Assembly (NCBI RefSeq): GCF_010093595.1 | Contig: NW_022985442.1 | Coordinates: forward strand, 1,110,185 to 1,174,184 | Reading direction: 5' to 3' | Source: Mytilinidion resinicola | Lineage: Eukaryota > Ascomycota > Dothideomycetes > Mytilinidiales > Mytilinidiaceae | Length of the DNA: 64,000 bases | Shown: one piece after another, positions 53,703-64,000 of the stretch | Layout: the number at the start of each line of letters is the position of its first letter | Numbering within the stretch: position 1 is the stretch's first letter | Notes under the pieces: model-generated | Databases searched by the model: none | Told to the model about the DNA's origin: nothing | What the model saw: the letters and a program-made list of their open reading frames with translations, nothing else | Position numbers and translations under genes: made by a program

Positions 53703-56605
53703 TTTTGGCCAGTGTCGAGCTATTGCGAGTCAGGAAGATGCTTGTGCGGTAAGGAAGCAGACAAAACCAGCAGCGGATCCCTTGTTTTGACGGAGTCTTC
53801 CAGCAGCTGAAACCGACGGTCGATTCTTATAGTTCGGTCAAGGACTCTCCACAGTGAACGGCACAGCAGATAGGCCGCTAGCCATTTGACTAGGGGTGCG
53901 GTCGTCCCACCTTACCGGAACTCTGGGACCCCTCAATCGCACGTTGGGCATGATGAGTGGTCAGTTATGCTGCAAGATGGCCTGCGGACTGGGGAGAGTG
54001 AGCCTGCCAGCACAGCCTTCGCCCCATGCATGAGCTCTGACGACAGTTCCCAAACCCGGACGAGCTAGGAGGGGATGGACGCAGCCAGTCCCCATCAAGA
54101 ACTGGCACTCTTTTCGGTTTTCGCCGATCCGTCGGGTGATCTGATGACAGTTTGCACTGGCTGCATACCGGTGCATCTCTATGCAATGGCGGGAGCGCTT
54201 GCGGACTATCTCATTCGTCAAGGAGGCGTTCAACAGTCCAATGGCGGAGGTTCGCTGGTCGTTGGGGAGTGGAACAACGAGCAAGGGCTTGTTCAGCTCC
54301 TGGCAATGGACAACAAGGCTTATCTCATCGCGGCGACGGTATTCGAATTCGGCACTAGCATCCGATCGGTTCACTGGGCGGAGTCTTCCGGACCAGCGAT
54401 CTCTGCGGATTTCCTGAGGGCGCTGTTGGATCGGCGCATTGTCTGGCGCCAACAGTAGACACGACGAGCGAGCATGGACACGACGGCGCTGGACGGCACC
54501 CCAAACGAACAAGACGTGCGGCACCTGTCCCAAGGCAGCAGCAGAAGCTCCCTCAGGCCATTCTTGCATTTGTGATTTGTCTAAGGCGCCCTGTTGTCTT
54601 GGTGTGCTCAAGTCAGGGGTCGACGATGGCCCGGGCTCGGAAGCATATGGGTGCCATCACTTCACGCTGAGTGGCTGGAGAAGCGCAACGACACCACATG
54701 GCGGGCTTGGGGAGACGTGTGGGGCAGTCTGCATTCCAGTTCCTCGCCTGGACGGCTGGCGGGAGCAATTGGGGCTCGAGGGAGCCGTTTTTGGCGGTAC
54801 ATGGGCCACGATTGGGCTCGCCGTGGCTAGCTGTTGAGCAGGCCAATTGGGGAGGAGAGGGGATCGACGATGGCAGTGATTCGATGTAGCACGATTTGCA
54901 TGCAAGCGGCGGCCCTGACGCAGGCCGACACGGCGCCACGATGCTGAATTCTGGCGTCCTGCGACAACATCATCCATACTCCTCGACACGCCGGCTCAGC
55001 GCCACGCTCAGACGTCGTGCCGGCGCTGTGGCAGAGCCATTCTGACAGTGCACGGAGCGTCCCCGGGCTCGGAGAGCTTCTGGAAGATGCATCGAAGGGC
55101 CTGGCAGCGCCACAGACGGGCCTCCTGCGCTCTGGGCACGCCGCTGTGATCGGCGGCTCTCAAACCGGCTTGTGCTCAGGACCGGCACCCCCAGCGCGGG
55201 ACCTGCCATGTCCCGTACCGCGCGCCCGAACTCCCAACGGTGAGCGGCTACCCGACGGTCGCTTGTGCCAGTCCAGGCAGCGCTGACGCTCAACTGACGC
55301 CGAACTGGCGCTCCACGCCGCTGCTCAACTCTCGCTCCCGTCGCCGCGCCGCGATGCCGGCTATCTGCCCGCTCCTTGCTGCCAGGGCCCATCCTGGCGC
55401 ATCTCGCTCCGGCGATCTGGGCCGGAGATCCACGTCCGGGGGATCTCACCACGACGCCAGGACGCACTGCTGAGCGGAGCGCGCCAATGCCCGTCGAGCA
55501 GCGTCTGTTACCACCCGTCCCTTGGCCGACAGCCGCCACCAGCAGGCAGGCCCGGCGGTTGGGCGTTGCGAGAATGTCGGCTAGCCTCCCGACGAGCAGA
55601 ATCCCGGGTTGCAGCCCAGCCTGCGTGCGCCATGATGGCACTTCGGGGGCGGCCGCTGCTCGTCACTGAGCCCTTCGGCCCCTATGATGCGTTTGCAATG
55701 GCAGGGCCTGGCAGCCCGGGCCTGGCAGCCCGGTTCTGCCAGCGGGCGGGCCAGCCGCAGGGCTCGCACCCCAGGGGGCCGTGAATCGTCCCGCTCGCGC
55801 TGCCAAACAGGCCCAAACGGGACATCGAGTCTCCATGGACACATCGAGATCGCTCCGAGCTGTCAGATCAGACGAGATCCACCGGATTGCATTCCAGAGC
55901 GGCTGAGGCGCTCTTCCACGTGGCCCGCAGGGTCCCGCTCGGGCGCGAGGAGCACTCGTTTCTGCTCTCCAGGCCACCGGCGCAGAGCGCACCGTCGGCG
56001 TTGGCGTGGAGCGTGCGGTGCGACAGGCGCTGTCCAGAAATCCCTCTGTACGTCGTGGCCCTAGACGTTGCCCGTGTGGACCAACGCCTCCTCTGCTCCC
56101 CTTCTCCCTGCCCGGCAGTGGCTGCAGCACTCGCTCGACACGGCAATAAAAAGCGACACCAAAGACAAAACCTGGAGCCGTACTCGACTCGGGATTTAAG
56201 CTTTCTTTTTGCTCGAGACATGGGCGTTGCGTTGGGGGGCGTCCACTGTGAGGCCCGAGCACAGACAACTCCGCCCCAGGCTGCTGTACCACCATCGTCA
56301 GCTGCTGCCGCGACCCTCCCACGTCTCTTCTCCCGCGAGCGGGCTGGCGGCGCGATTTGGAATGCCATGCCATGTTGGTGCCAGTGCGACCTGGCACGGG
56401 GTTCTAGAGGCCGCCTCCTGTGCCAGACGCCGTTGCTCTGCTCCTGCTCTCCACATGCCTTGGCATCGATCGGTGAAGCAACGTGCTCTTCTCCCCGTCA
56501 CAGCGACAGGCAGTGGCGACGATGCGGAGGGCAGCTCGAGCATTGGGCATATGCTTGGTGGTTGTTTCTTTCAATTTTCAGCCCTTGTAGCCTGCTCTGG
56601 TCTGG
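53703..56605. other. 2.9-kb GC-rich stretch upstream of the disordered protein gene
   Basis: Mostly GC-rich sequence with long overlapping frames on both strands, resembling the 13-18 kb stretch. Frames such as 55663-56397 (-) and 55887-56609 (+) overlap each other and lack protein-like patterns. The only frame worth noting is 54075-54458 (+), listed separately. It probably contains a long promoter or leader for the gene at 56606. Confidence 0.4.
54075..54458 (+). CDS. Doubtful open frame, unknown product
   Basis: A 127-codon ATG frame has a balanced composition and plausible hydrophobic segments (VHLYAMAGALADYLIRQGG, EQGLVQLLAMDNKAYLIAAT). A longer antisense frame (53961-54611) covers it, and no family is recognised. 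It could be a real small gene or GC-driven chance. Confidence 0.25.
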   Translation: MDAASPHQELALFSVFADPSGDLMTVCTGCIPVHLYAMAGALADYLIRQGGVQQSNGGGSLVVGEWNNEQGLVQLLAMDNKAYLIAATVFEFGTSIRSVHWAESSGPAISADFLRALLDRRIVWRQQ

Positions 56606-59338
56606 ATGATCGGACAGACCGACGCTCGATCCTCATCACTCGTCTTCGATTGGCAATCGGCCATGGCTGCCCCCAAACCAGACACCAAGACTCCCCTTTG
56701 CCAGGAGAAGAGTCACCATGGCCTGCTACTGGCTCCCTCCCCAGAGCCATCTGACGAGCGGGCTCCCCGTGGCCCTATTGACGGCGCTTCAGGCATTTCG
56801 TCAGTCCTGCCCGCCCTCCACTCTGCAAACTCTCCTACTGGTCCAGATCCCCTTTCTGGCTTGTTGACTGCCACGTGCGTCAACGAAATCGGCTCACCGA
56901 TCCAGCCTGGGGAGCCAGAGCGCGTCATTAGCCAGGACGTCGGGGACGATGCGTACGCCCAAAACAAAAAGGAGTCCTGCAAGGATCCCAAACCACGTCC
57001 CGTGCCGTGCAATCTGGCACTTCGATTTGCCAACCGGCCAAACGGCACACAGCTCACAACTATAATCGAGCAGAGATCTTACTCGACGCTAAGCTCGCTG
57101 CCGTCTCTTATCAGCACCCCTCGTCGCTATACGTCTGGCCAGTTGAGCGCCAGCCATTCATCCAGCACTCTATCACCTAATACGAGATGTCAAGAAGGTG
57201 CCAGCCGGCGAGAGGTGTCGAGGAGTCTGGACGAGGTGGCTTTGCACAAGGTCTTCGAGGCTGCCAAACAGAGATTACAAGAGGCTACGAGCGTCAAAAC
57301 TCATAGCACACCGAAATACGCTCCTGAACAGCCCGTAGTCGATACGCCCAAAGATGTCCCAGTTGCTACTCAACTTGACACGACCCCTAAAGACTCCAGC
57401 AAACCTCCACCCTCTCCTGTCACTCAACCTCAACCTCCTCCCCCGGACCATGAACGGGAGGGCAGACCAGTGAGGCAAGTTCTTCGGACCCTTTTCGACA
57501 CGGTGCGTAAAGCACCTCGACACACGCTTTCTCTCTCTGCCTTGAGAACTCGCCCAAATCAGGACACATCGATTCACGACACGTCGATCTTTCGATCAGC
57601 GAGATACAAGGGACTTTCAGAGCCGTCAACAAAAGGTGACTCGAGCGGCCACACACACAGGAGGAAACGCGCGGTACACGAACCCAACGTTACTGGGTCT
57701 GTCCATGTTGGTTACAACTTATTGTCGGGGCGATCTGCGAGTCCTACCCGGAAGGAGAGGGGAGGCCGCGATTCCAAGGCGACCTCTCACCAGCCAGAGA
57801 ACGCGCCCGGCAGCGAATCACCAGCAATATTCCTGAGAGGACACCATATTCAAGAAGACCAAGCAATTACGCCGAGCTGCACAACGCCGGTATTGTTGAG
57901 ACCTGGCGAAATCTCAGCTTCGCCTACGCCCTCGCCGTCGCAGTTCTACACACCACCGACCGCGCCCATCATCTCATCGAAGCGCTTCTCGATCCCAAAC
58001 AATGCACCGACGATCGTTCCCCCTATCACTCCTCTTCCGCTCTCAGTCAGAGGTAGAGATGGCGAAGATGCGCGATATTCGTTTGATGGAGTCCTTCTCT
58101 ACCGTCCGAACGCCCCTTCACTCCACAAATACGACCGTAGCCGCACCACCAGTGGCAGCTCCTTGTCAGTCTCTAGTTCTATTCTAGGGATAGACGGAGA
58201 GTCCAACTTAGAAGCTACCATAGCACGGAAGGCAAAGGCTACCTTAGTCCCTTACCACGCCCATAGCCGCCTCCCTACGTACGCGACGACAAACACCAGC
58301 TCGAACCCCAGCACTCCCCTTCCCTCCAACGACGGCAGCGACAACACCCACGCAACAACTACCGGTACCGACTTCAGCCTCAGCGTCAACGCCGCCCTCC
58401 CAAGCGTCTTCCACGCCCCTAAACCCGCCGCCTGGTTCGCCTCCAAATCCCCCCTCCTCACCCCCCACCCGCCGCCCACCCACATCAAATCCCACACCCT
58501 CACCTCCGCCGCCCTCCCCGTCCTCCTCCCCTTCGCCGCCGCAAACGGCATCGTTACCACCTCCACCACCTACAAACAAACCCCCAGCACCTCAACCACC
58601 TGCGTCACCTCCTTCCACTCCCCCTCGGGCAACCTCATCCGCGTCACAGAATCAGACTCTGAGCCCGACGTCCCCCGCTCCTCACACCGCCACTCGCGCA
58701 TCGCGAGCCCGTCCGCTATCGACTCTTTCCAGCACCCCCTCGAACCCCTCGCCCGCCCTGTCACGCTCCCTGCGACTGCGTCGCCGCCGTCCACGTACCC
58801 GTTACCCAGCTGGCTCAGGAAGCCAGCTGCACGACAGGGAGGTAGTGAAAGAGGTGGAGGCGGCGTGACGTATCGCCCGCTGAGCAGCGAGAGCGTCCCG
58901 CGCGTGCATATCCCGATTCGCACGCACGTCCACCCGCCGCGTGCCCTCCTTATACAGCCGTCGGTCGAGCCCAACACCGGCCCTACCCTGAACCACAGAG
59001 CGGGGCTGCCGAAGGGCCGCCTCGTCGCGCACCGCGATGTGCATGGCTGTGGGGGAGAGGTGAGGGCGGTGAGTTTGCAGCCGAGGAGTGGGGTGAAGAA
59101 TAAGGCGGTGGGGATGGGGATGGGGATGCAGGCGAGGGGGTGTAGGGCCAGGGGCGTGGGGAGGGTGATGCAGAGGGTTAGGTTTGTGGCGGTGGATGGG
59201 ACGGTGGATGATGATAATGAGGATGATGAGAGGAGGGATAAGGGGGGTGGTTGTGGGGTTTGTGGGGGGGAGAGTGTTGGGTGGGCGTTGAGGGTTTGTT
59301 TCTGTCAGCCGAGGGATGATGGAAGGGGGGGTGAGTGA
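56606..59338 (+). CDS. Large disordered Ser/Thr/Pro-rich protein with C-terminal Cys cluster
   Basis: A single frame of 910 codons starts at ATG 56606; a second ATG at 56663 (MAAPKPDTK) is an equally good start. Almost the whole protein is low-complexity Ser, Thr, Pro and Arg, with candidate phosphorylation motifs (RSASPT, SPSPSQF). Recognisable points are a helical patch EVALHKVFEAAKQRLQEA, basic patches (THRRKRA), a YSFDGVLLYRPNAPSLHKYD segment, and a C-terminal CGVCGG...CFC cysteine group after an acidic run. I recognise no family. The late exon is extremely GC- then G-rich. The even codon pattern over 2.7 kb and the absence of stops despite moderate GC in the first half support a real gene, perhaps a signalling or regulatory scaffold. 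Confidence 0.65.
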   Translation: MIGQTDARSSSLVFDWQSAMAAPKPDTKTPLCQEKSHHGLLLAPSPEPSDERAPRGPIDGASGISSVLPALHSANSPTGPDPLSGLLTATCVNEIGSPIQPGEPERVISQDVGDDAYAQNKKESCKDPKPRPVPCNLALRFANRPNGTQLTTIIEQRSYSTLSSLPSLISTPRRYTSGQLSASHSSSTLSPNTRCQEGASRREVSRSLDEVALHKVFEAAKQRLQEATSVKTHSTPKYAPEQPVVDTPKDVPVATQLDTTPKDSSKPPPSPVTQPQPPPPDHEREGRPVRQVLRTLFDTVRKAPRHTLSLSALRTRPNQDTSIHDTSIFRSARYKGLSEPSTKGDSSGHTHRRKRAVHEPNVTGSVHVGYNLLSGRSASPTRKERGGRDSKATSHQPENAPGSESPAIFLRGHHIQEDQAITPSCTTPVLLRPGEISASPTPSPSQFYTPPTAPIISSKRFSIPNNAPTIVPPITPLPLSVRGRDGEDARYSFDGVLLYRPNAPSLHKYDRSRTTSGSSLSVSSSILGIDGESNLEATIARKAKATLVPYHAHSRLPTYATTNTSSNPSTPLPSNDGSDNTHATTTGTDFSLSVNAALPSVFHAPKPAAWFASKSPLLTPHPPPTHIKSHTLTSAALPVLLPFAAANGIVTTSTTYKQTPSTSTTCVTSFHSPSGNLIRVTESDSEPDVPRSSHRHSRIASPSAIDSFQHPLEPLARPVTLPATASPPSTYPLPSWLRKPAARQGGSERGGGGVTYRPLSSESVPRVHIPIRTHVHPPRALLIQPSVEPNTGPTLNHRAGLPKGRLVAHRDVHGCGGEVRAVSLQPRSGVKNKAVGMGMGMQARGCRARGVGRVMQRVRFVAVDGTVDDDNEDDERRDKGGGCGVCGGESVGWALRVCFCQPRDDGRGGE

Positions 59339-59656
59339 GGATTGGAGAGAGGGTGTGTTTATTGATTGATGGAAGTTGGATGGGGTACTGGTACGTCTCG
59401 GATACCACTTGCTGAATGACGCTTTGAAGACGCCGGATGGACAACGCTTTGGGTACGACGACACGACATACTTTACGACTATGGTTACGGAAACGGATGA
59501 TTCTCATGACTGGAGTAGATTTTGGTATTCTTACACTGTATATACATACACACACCTCTGTATAATAAAAATAACAGTCCGCTAGCGTATGCACTCACTT
59601 GCTATTATGATCATCGTCATCCTCATCATCATCATCATCACCACAAGCCTCATACA
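59339..59656. other. Convergent 3' region with a (TCA)n run
   Basis: About 320 bases between convergent stop codons. A short (TCA)n microsatellite lies at 59623-59640, next to an A/T-rich TATATACATACACAC stretch. No gene. Confidence 0.5.
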
Positions 59657-61339
59657 CTACCCACTCCCCTCCTTCCCCCACACATCCCTCCAAAACTCTT
59701 TAAACCCATACGCCCTCCCGGGCCTCTCATCCTTCACCCTCACGCCTCCCCCAGTTAATCGCTCCACCATCCCGGCACCCTTTCCAAACCCAAACCCATC
59801 ATCCGTCGGCCGCTTAGGGGCTAACGCACGCTCGGTAATCGCGCTCGCGATTTGCGGCGCGACGTCTGAGTAGCAGGCGGCGAGCTCGCGGGGGAGGGAA
59901 AAGTAGGGTTTCTTGGCGAGGTCGGGCGCCATGAGGTTGTACGTGCGGGTTAGGGCGTTCAGGGAGGTGATGGAGAGGGTGAGGTAGGCATTTTCGGTCG
60001 CGAGCCAGGTAGGGTCGCGGAAGGGGATGGGGGGAGGTGGGGCCGCGCTGGCCTCAGCGGATGGGGGGTCCGGTTTTGAGGGCTTGGAGGATTCAGGAGA
60101 CTCAGCAGAAACTGGATCTGGGGTTTGGGTTTCTGTGATGGTGATCTCGGTGACGGGTTGGGTCTCAGGAGAGGCGGAAGGCGATGGTACGCTGAGCTCC
60201 CCTGAAAGGGAGATCTGAGAAACGTGGCCTGCGTCGTCTATGGTGTTGAGATTCTCCTCTTTTCGCCGAGGAGGGTTGACGATGAGTTCAGCGGCCGCGT
60301 AGGCTTGCGCTCTGCGGACTTGCTCTTGGAGGCTCCCTCCTCTACTAGCAATCATCCTAGCAGCATGCCGCTTCCAGTCATTTCGTAGTCGGGCGCGGAA
60401 CTTGGTAGCAGTGCTAACAAGCTCCTGCTGCTTCTCTATCCAAGGCGGGACTATCTCTTGCTTTTGGATGATCTTGTTCATGAAATACTCCGTCGTATCC
60501 AAGAAGGGGCTACTAGCGTTGTAGTCCCGCTCAATCTGCTTGCCACGATTCGGAAGATTCTTAAACTGTCCCCTGGCAATAGCATCCTCAATACGCTCAT
60601 TCGCCAGAGAAGCCAGTCCCTGGATAGTCGCCGGAACCGCGCGAGCGTGCGGGGAGAAACGATCTTTCATATCCTGTCGCATCTTCTCCTTCTCCTTCTC
60701 AGATAGCCCAGAGTCCTTCAACGTAGCATATATAGACGTCTTATCCCTCGCATTCGCCAGCCGCGTCCCCGTAGACCTATGCCCCGGTCTTCCCGTATCC
60801 ACCCTCTTCGGCGGTTGCGCAGCCGGCGACGGAATCCTCGTCTTCACCCTTATCGGCTTATACGAATCCGTAAGCATCCGCAACGACGCATCTTCCACGC
60901 TCTCCGTGCCCGTCCACGCCTGCGCCGCCGCGATATCCCTCGTGCCCCTGCCCGCACTCGACGGCAAGCCCGCTTCCGCAAACGCGCTGGCGTACTCGTT
61001 CTTGAAGTTTGCGGACGCGATCCGCTCCTCCAGTTTCCGGCGAAGCTCTTCGTCGAACCCGGCTTCCTCGACGGCTTTTTGGGCGCTTCGTCCGCCGGTT
61101 TCGAGGCTTTCTTCGCTCAGTTGTGCTAATCGGCGGGCCATTGCTCCTCCGCCTTCCTCCTCTTTCGCCGTGCCATTGTCCACGCTTCTGACATTTTCGG
61201 CGGGGGGAGTTTCGTCTGATGCGGGGGGTGATGCGGGATCAACGAAGTGGCGGCGCTGGAGACGGGATCGTGGAGGGTGGAAAGCTGCTCGCAAGCAGCG
61301 AGTGCATGTGTACGATGTCACAGGAGAGTGCTTTGGCAT
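59657..61339 (-). CDS. DNAJC28-like protein with DUF1992 domain
   Basis: The single exon encodes 560 residues. The conserved region, residues about 241-312, contains LASLANERIEDAIARGQFKN-LPNRGK and FMNKIIQKQEIVPPWIEKQ, the signature of the DUF1992 / DnaJ homologue subfamily C member 28 family. The J domain itself is absent here, as I believe it is in fungal members. The N-terminus (HSPVTSYTCTRCLRAAFHPP-RSRLQRRHF) is basic and Ser/Arg-rich with no acids, typical of a mitochondrial targeting sequence. A Pro/Glu-rich linker separates a C-terminal conserved-looking block (TYNLMAPDLAKKPYFSLPRE). The exact role is unknown; mitochondrial location is inferred. Confidence 0.85.
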   Translation of the reverse strand: MPKHSPVTSYTCTRCLRAAFHPPRSRLQRRHFVDPASPPASDETPPAENVRSVDNGTAKEEEGGGAMARRLAQLSEESLETGGRSAQKAVEEAGFDEELRRKLEERIASANFKNEYASAFAEAGLPSSAGRGTRDIAAAQAWTGTESVEDASLRMLTDSYKPIRVKTRIPSPAAQPPKRVDTGRPGHRSTGTRLANARDKTSIYATLKDSGLSEKEKEKMRQDMKDRFSPHARAVPATIQGLASLANERIEDAIARGQFKNLPNRGKQIERDYNASSPFLDTTEYFMNKIIQKQEIVPPWIEKQQELVSTATKFRARLRNDWKRHAARMIASRGGSLQEQVRRAQAYAAAELIVNPPRRKEENLNTIDDAGHVSQISLSGELSVPSPSASPETQPVTEITITETQTPDPVSAESPESSKPSKPDPPSAEASAAPPPPIPFRDPTWLATENAYLTLSITSLNALTRTYNLMAPDLAKKPYFSLPRELAACYSDVAPQIASAITERALAPKRPTDDGFGFGKGAGMVERLTGGGVRVKDERPGRAYGFKEFWRDVWGKEGSG

Positions 61340-62250
61340 GTAGATTGGAGAAGGCTGAGGATGGATGGTAGAGCGGGTTGAGAGACAGTGTATTTAGAGA
61401 AGATGGGTAATCGCTAATCGTCATGCATCATTAGATACGGGCGGAGCGGACTTGGCGCCAGCGGAAATGTGCACGGTCCATTTAGAAATGTGGGGATGTC
61501 AGGATCCGTTGGACATGTCAATTTGATGCCGTTTGAGGTGGCTGGAGAGTTATTGGGCTTTTCGAACCTGTCATTTTTCCAGGTTTTGGTAACGTATCAG
61601 AGGACCTCAAGCGGTGTTAAACAAGTATACACAAGCCTAGAATGGTCGCATATCTTTACTGGAGGTAAGTGAAGTATATATTCAAGTTATTATCTATACC
61701 AGCCGGCCTGATTGAACTCCTTGCTATGATGAGTTGCGATGATTCCCTGGTGTAAGACTAAGAAGCCGCCAAATGAGTAGGCCATCCCAAAGCTCCGCTC
61801 CGGATAATTCAAACGCGCAAATGAAATTGAGAGTAAAGACCAAAGACGGCCACCTATAATCGAGCCCTAATCCAAACACCGCCCAATGAGTGATATCCAA
61901 TGTCGTTGTGTCGTCTCGTTACTCCGTGTTCTTCCTCTCAGGGCTTGCAGTAGGTTAATGTCCAAGTGGAAGTGGTCAAAGAGAAAACCGCCGTTTTAGG
62001 TTGTATTCGCAAAAGTGGATGTCCGGAAACCGAGGTCCTATTCGTAAAAGCATGGTAGTTTTAATCTAGCCGTACCTCATTCTGATATTAAGAGGGAGAG
62101 CAGATACTAGTAGAAGTGAACGTTGCCACTTGTGTCTGTGACATCGGATTGCTCATCGTTCGCCAAGATGGCCAGTTCGGATGGGTTTCGAAGCCTGGCG
62201 GGTGGACTAACAGCCTTGCCGTCTAACGACGCATATTACTTGAGGGTTCG
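61340..62250. other. Intergenic region
   Basis: About 900 A/T-richer bases with no supported gene on either strand. It should hold the promoter of the DUF1992 gene and the 3' region of the next gene. Confidence 0.5.
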
Positions 62251-63017
62251 TCAGTACCTGTAACCGCCTCCAGGAGGATATCCGCCGTACCCGGGCTGAA
62301 TCGGTGGCGTGGGAACCATGGGTGGGATTCTCGTTCTTCCTACCACAGTATATGAATGGTCCTCCTTGGTGGACTCTCGTCTCGATCGCCTGTCCCGCTC
62401 GGGTGGCGATGAAGCGTCCCTGTCTCTCCTGCTCTTCTTCTTCTCTTTGGTAGTAGTCGACAGCTCATAGCCTTTATCCACGTACCCCGATACAGCAAAC
62501 GGGGGCTGTGACACGCCCTGGGCCCGATCGCTGGGGAGCCGCACCTCGACAAGGCTGTAGAAATAGTCCAGGACCTCTGGATACCGCACCACCGAGGCGC
62601 GCCAGTCGGCATCAATCCCGCGTTTCAGCTCAGCATGCGCCTCAGAGATCTGCGCCTGAAGCTGGCCAAGCAGGAACGGGTGGAGCGGCGGGTGGCCCGA
62701 ATATTGCATGTAGATGGAGTAGTTGGGCAGCGAGGCCAGGTACGCAGCATGCGCCTGCTTTCGGGTCGACGTGAGGCGCTCGAAGGCGTTCAGAATGTGC
62801 TTCCGGGCGTGCGAGATGACCCAGTCCCTGCCACAACATACGTCAGGTTGGTGATACTTTGCGTGCGGCGAGCTGCTACCCACCGTATCTCGGCCAAGCG
62901 CGAGTCCATCGCCCGTGTTTCTGCTTGCCTCACGGCGATCTGGAGGCGCTCCGACTCGCACGGGCACTCGGGGTATGCAGGCGCGTTGCATATGGCACAG
63001 TTTGGGGCCGCATCCAT
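62251..63017 (-). CDS. Conserved fungal protein of unknown function with Cys-rich N-terminus (two exons)
   Basis: Exons are 63017-62884 and 62827-62251, with a 56-bp intron (GTGGGT to GGCAG), giving 236 residues. The splice joins RLAEIR to DWVISHARKHILNAFERLTS. The N-terminus CAICNAPAYPECPCESERLQ has five closely spaced cysteines and may bind a metal. The central part (YLASLPNYSIYMQYSGHPPL, ELKRGIDADWRASVVRYPEV-LDYFYSLVE) matches, as I recall it, an uncharacterised protein present in most Pezizomycotina. The C-terminus is Lys/Arg/Ser-rich and ends in a Pro/Gly/Tyr tail. An upstream open frame to 63129 is the unspliced shadow frame and is not used. The function is unknown. Confidence 0.82.
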
Positions 63018-64000
63018 TGCGAGTGGGGTCTACTGATGCGGCGAGACCATGCTGGCGAGGGCGAGTTTGCAAACAGAGAGGTGGCGATGTTGTGCAGGTG
63101 AGGCTCAGGCGGCGAAGGTGGTGGAGCAACCGAGAACACGATCCGACGGCGAGTGTGTTAGATTAGACAGGCGGTGACGGCGTACATGATACATGACGCG
63201 GAACGGCTGTTTGGGAAGAGTGTTGGTTTAGCATCGCGAGCTTATGTACGTGGGATGAGTTGTCGCTGTCGCTAAAGTCGAGACCCGCCGGGCTTGTTGA
63301 CATTCCCCAGCTTTTCCAGCATCGCATGCATGTCGTCACAAAGCGGTGAGTTCGTGTCGCTGAGGGCCACGGCAGCTGTTATTGGTGGCAGCGAGAACCT
63401 GCGGCGAATGAGATGTCAGTCATCCGGATTCCGGGTGTTGAGAGGCGGGAATCAGCTGCTTTTGACAAACTTGTGCCCCATCGAGTCATGGCATCTCAAT
63501 GCTCCGATTCGTACGCCGAGTGCTTCTATTCATGAGCTGGAGTGAGCAGTTAGTTGTGTTGTTGTAACTGCGCACATACCTCCCCATATTGCTACTATCT
63601 TGAGTATCCCGGAATCATGCGTACCCATTTTGAGAATTGAGCAATTGAAAGTCTGTGCTGCCAGTGCCTGTGCCTGATAGGCACTGTGGAGCAGAATCAC
63701 CAATGTTAATATATGCTGCCAGCGAAGTGTTGCACAGGTAACGACGCAGCTTTTCCGACTGAGAAGAACGAAGACGACCAATAACGGATTCAGCAGAGGA
63801 GCCAGCTGGCTCTTTAACAGTTGTTAGGCAGCAGAGCATAGTATCGAGTTTCACATTGACTTGGGTGCCTAATTTAAGTTGTACATCCCGCGCACTCGCA
63901 ACAGCTAGGACTGAAGTGTGCACCTTGTATTTTGATGTCTACCTTGTACGCATCCCAGCTACTGGCGATCCGTCGTGTAGTCATGGCGTCGTGTCCCTGT
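63018..64000. other. Right-edge region, no secure gene
   Basis: About 980 bases. A minus-strand frame at 63615-63923 includes a plausible stretch (DTMLCCLTTVKEPAGSSAES) and could be part of a spliced gene. An ATG at about 63984 on the minus strand precedes a GTAGAC donor-like site, but no phase-consistent model was reached. Nothing else is seen. Confidence 0.35.

Noticed and set aside
53961..54611. 216-codon minus-strand frame
   Set aside because: It overlaps a better-looking plus-strand frame in GC-rich sequence and has no recognisable features.

Overview
The window is nuclear DNA of a filamentous ascomycete (Pezizomycotina; the gene set and gene structure would suit a Dothideomycete, but that is inference). 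Protein-coding genes lie on both strands, and most are interrupted by GT-AG introns of about 45-80 bp, several with a clear CTAAC-type branch site. The genes include fungal-specific ones: a velvet regulator, two Bys1-domain secreted proteins, a HET-domain relic and an orphan protein kinase. No bacterial, plasmid or organellar features were seen.

Layout. 0-13 kb: a septation-type Uds1 coiled-coil protein (-), an arylamine N-acetyltransferase (+), a tiny four-exon complex I MWFE/NDUFA1 subunit (-), a MYST histone acetyltransferase with an N-terminal PHD-like finger (+) and a cytochrome P450 (+). 13-18.4 kb: a long GC-rich stretch without a convincing gene, directly upstream of a velvet-domain regulator (VosA type, 18.4-20.1 kb, +). 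20-26.6 kb: gene-poor sequence with small repeats. 26.6-28.8 kb: a broken HET-domain gene (-). 29.4-36 kb: CDC45 (+) convergent with a seven-exon gene (-) that joins a protein kinase to an unnamed fungal domain. 36.4-40.2 kb: a two-finger C2H2 protein (-), two small uncertain genes and a CCDC124/Lso2-like ribosome factor (+). 40.9-44 kb: a DJ-1/PfpI gene broken by an internal 313-bp inversion, a membrane-anchored short-chain dehydrogenase (-) and a 400-bp MITE with TA target duplication. 44.7-46.6 kb: two tandem secreted Bys1-domain genes, the second with a cystine-rich tail. 47-51.6 kb: an Sds3-like deacetylase-complex subunit and TFIIH subunit Tfb1/p62 (both +). 51.6-56.6 kb: mostly GC-rich sequence holding one spliced unknown gene (-). 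56.6-63 kb: a large disordered protein (+), a DNAJC28/DUF1992 protein (-) and a conserved fungal protein of unknown function (-).

No biosynthetic cluster or operon-like arrangement is evident. Housekeeping genes for chromatin (MYST, Sds3), replication (CDC45), transcription and repair (Tfb1), respiration (NDUFA1) and translation (CCDC124) are mixed with accessory genes. The most unusual observation is the DJ-1 gene: its middle exons, including an intron, are read only on the opposite strand, while its first and last exons stay on the plus strand. Second is the phase-consistent fusion of an orphan kinase to an unnamed domain. Third is the HET relic with three successive +1 frame changes. All exon boundaries were inferred by eye from splice consensus, reading phase and remembered family sequences. 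No alignment or expression data were available.
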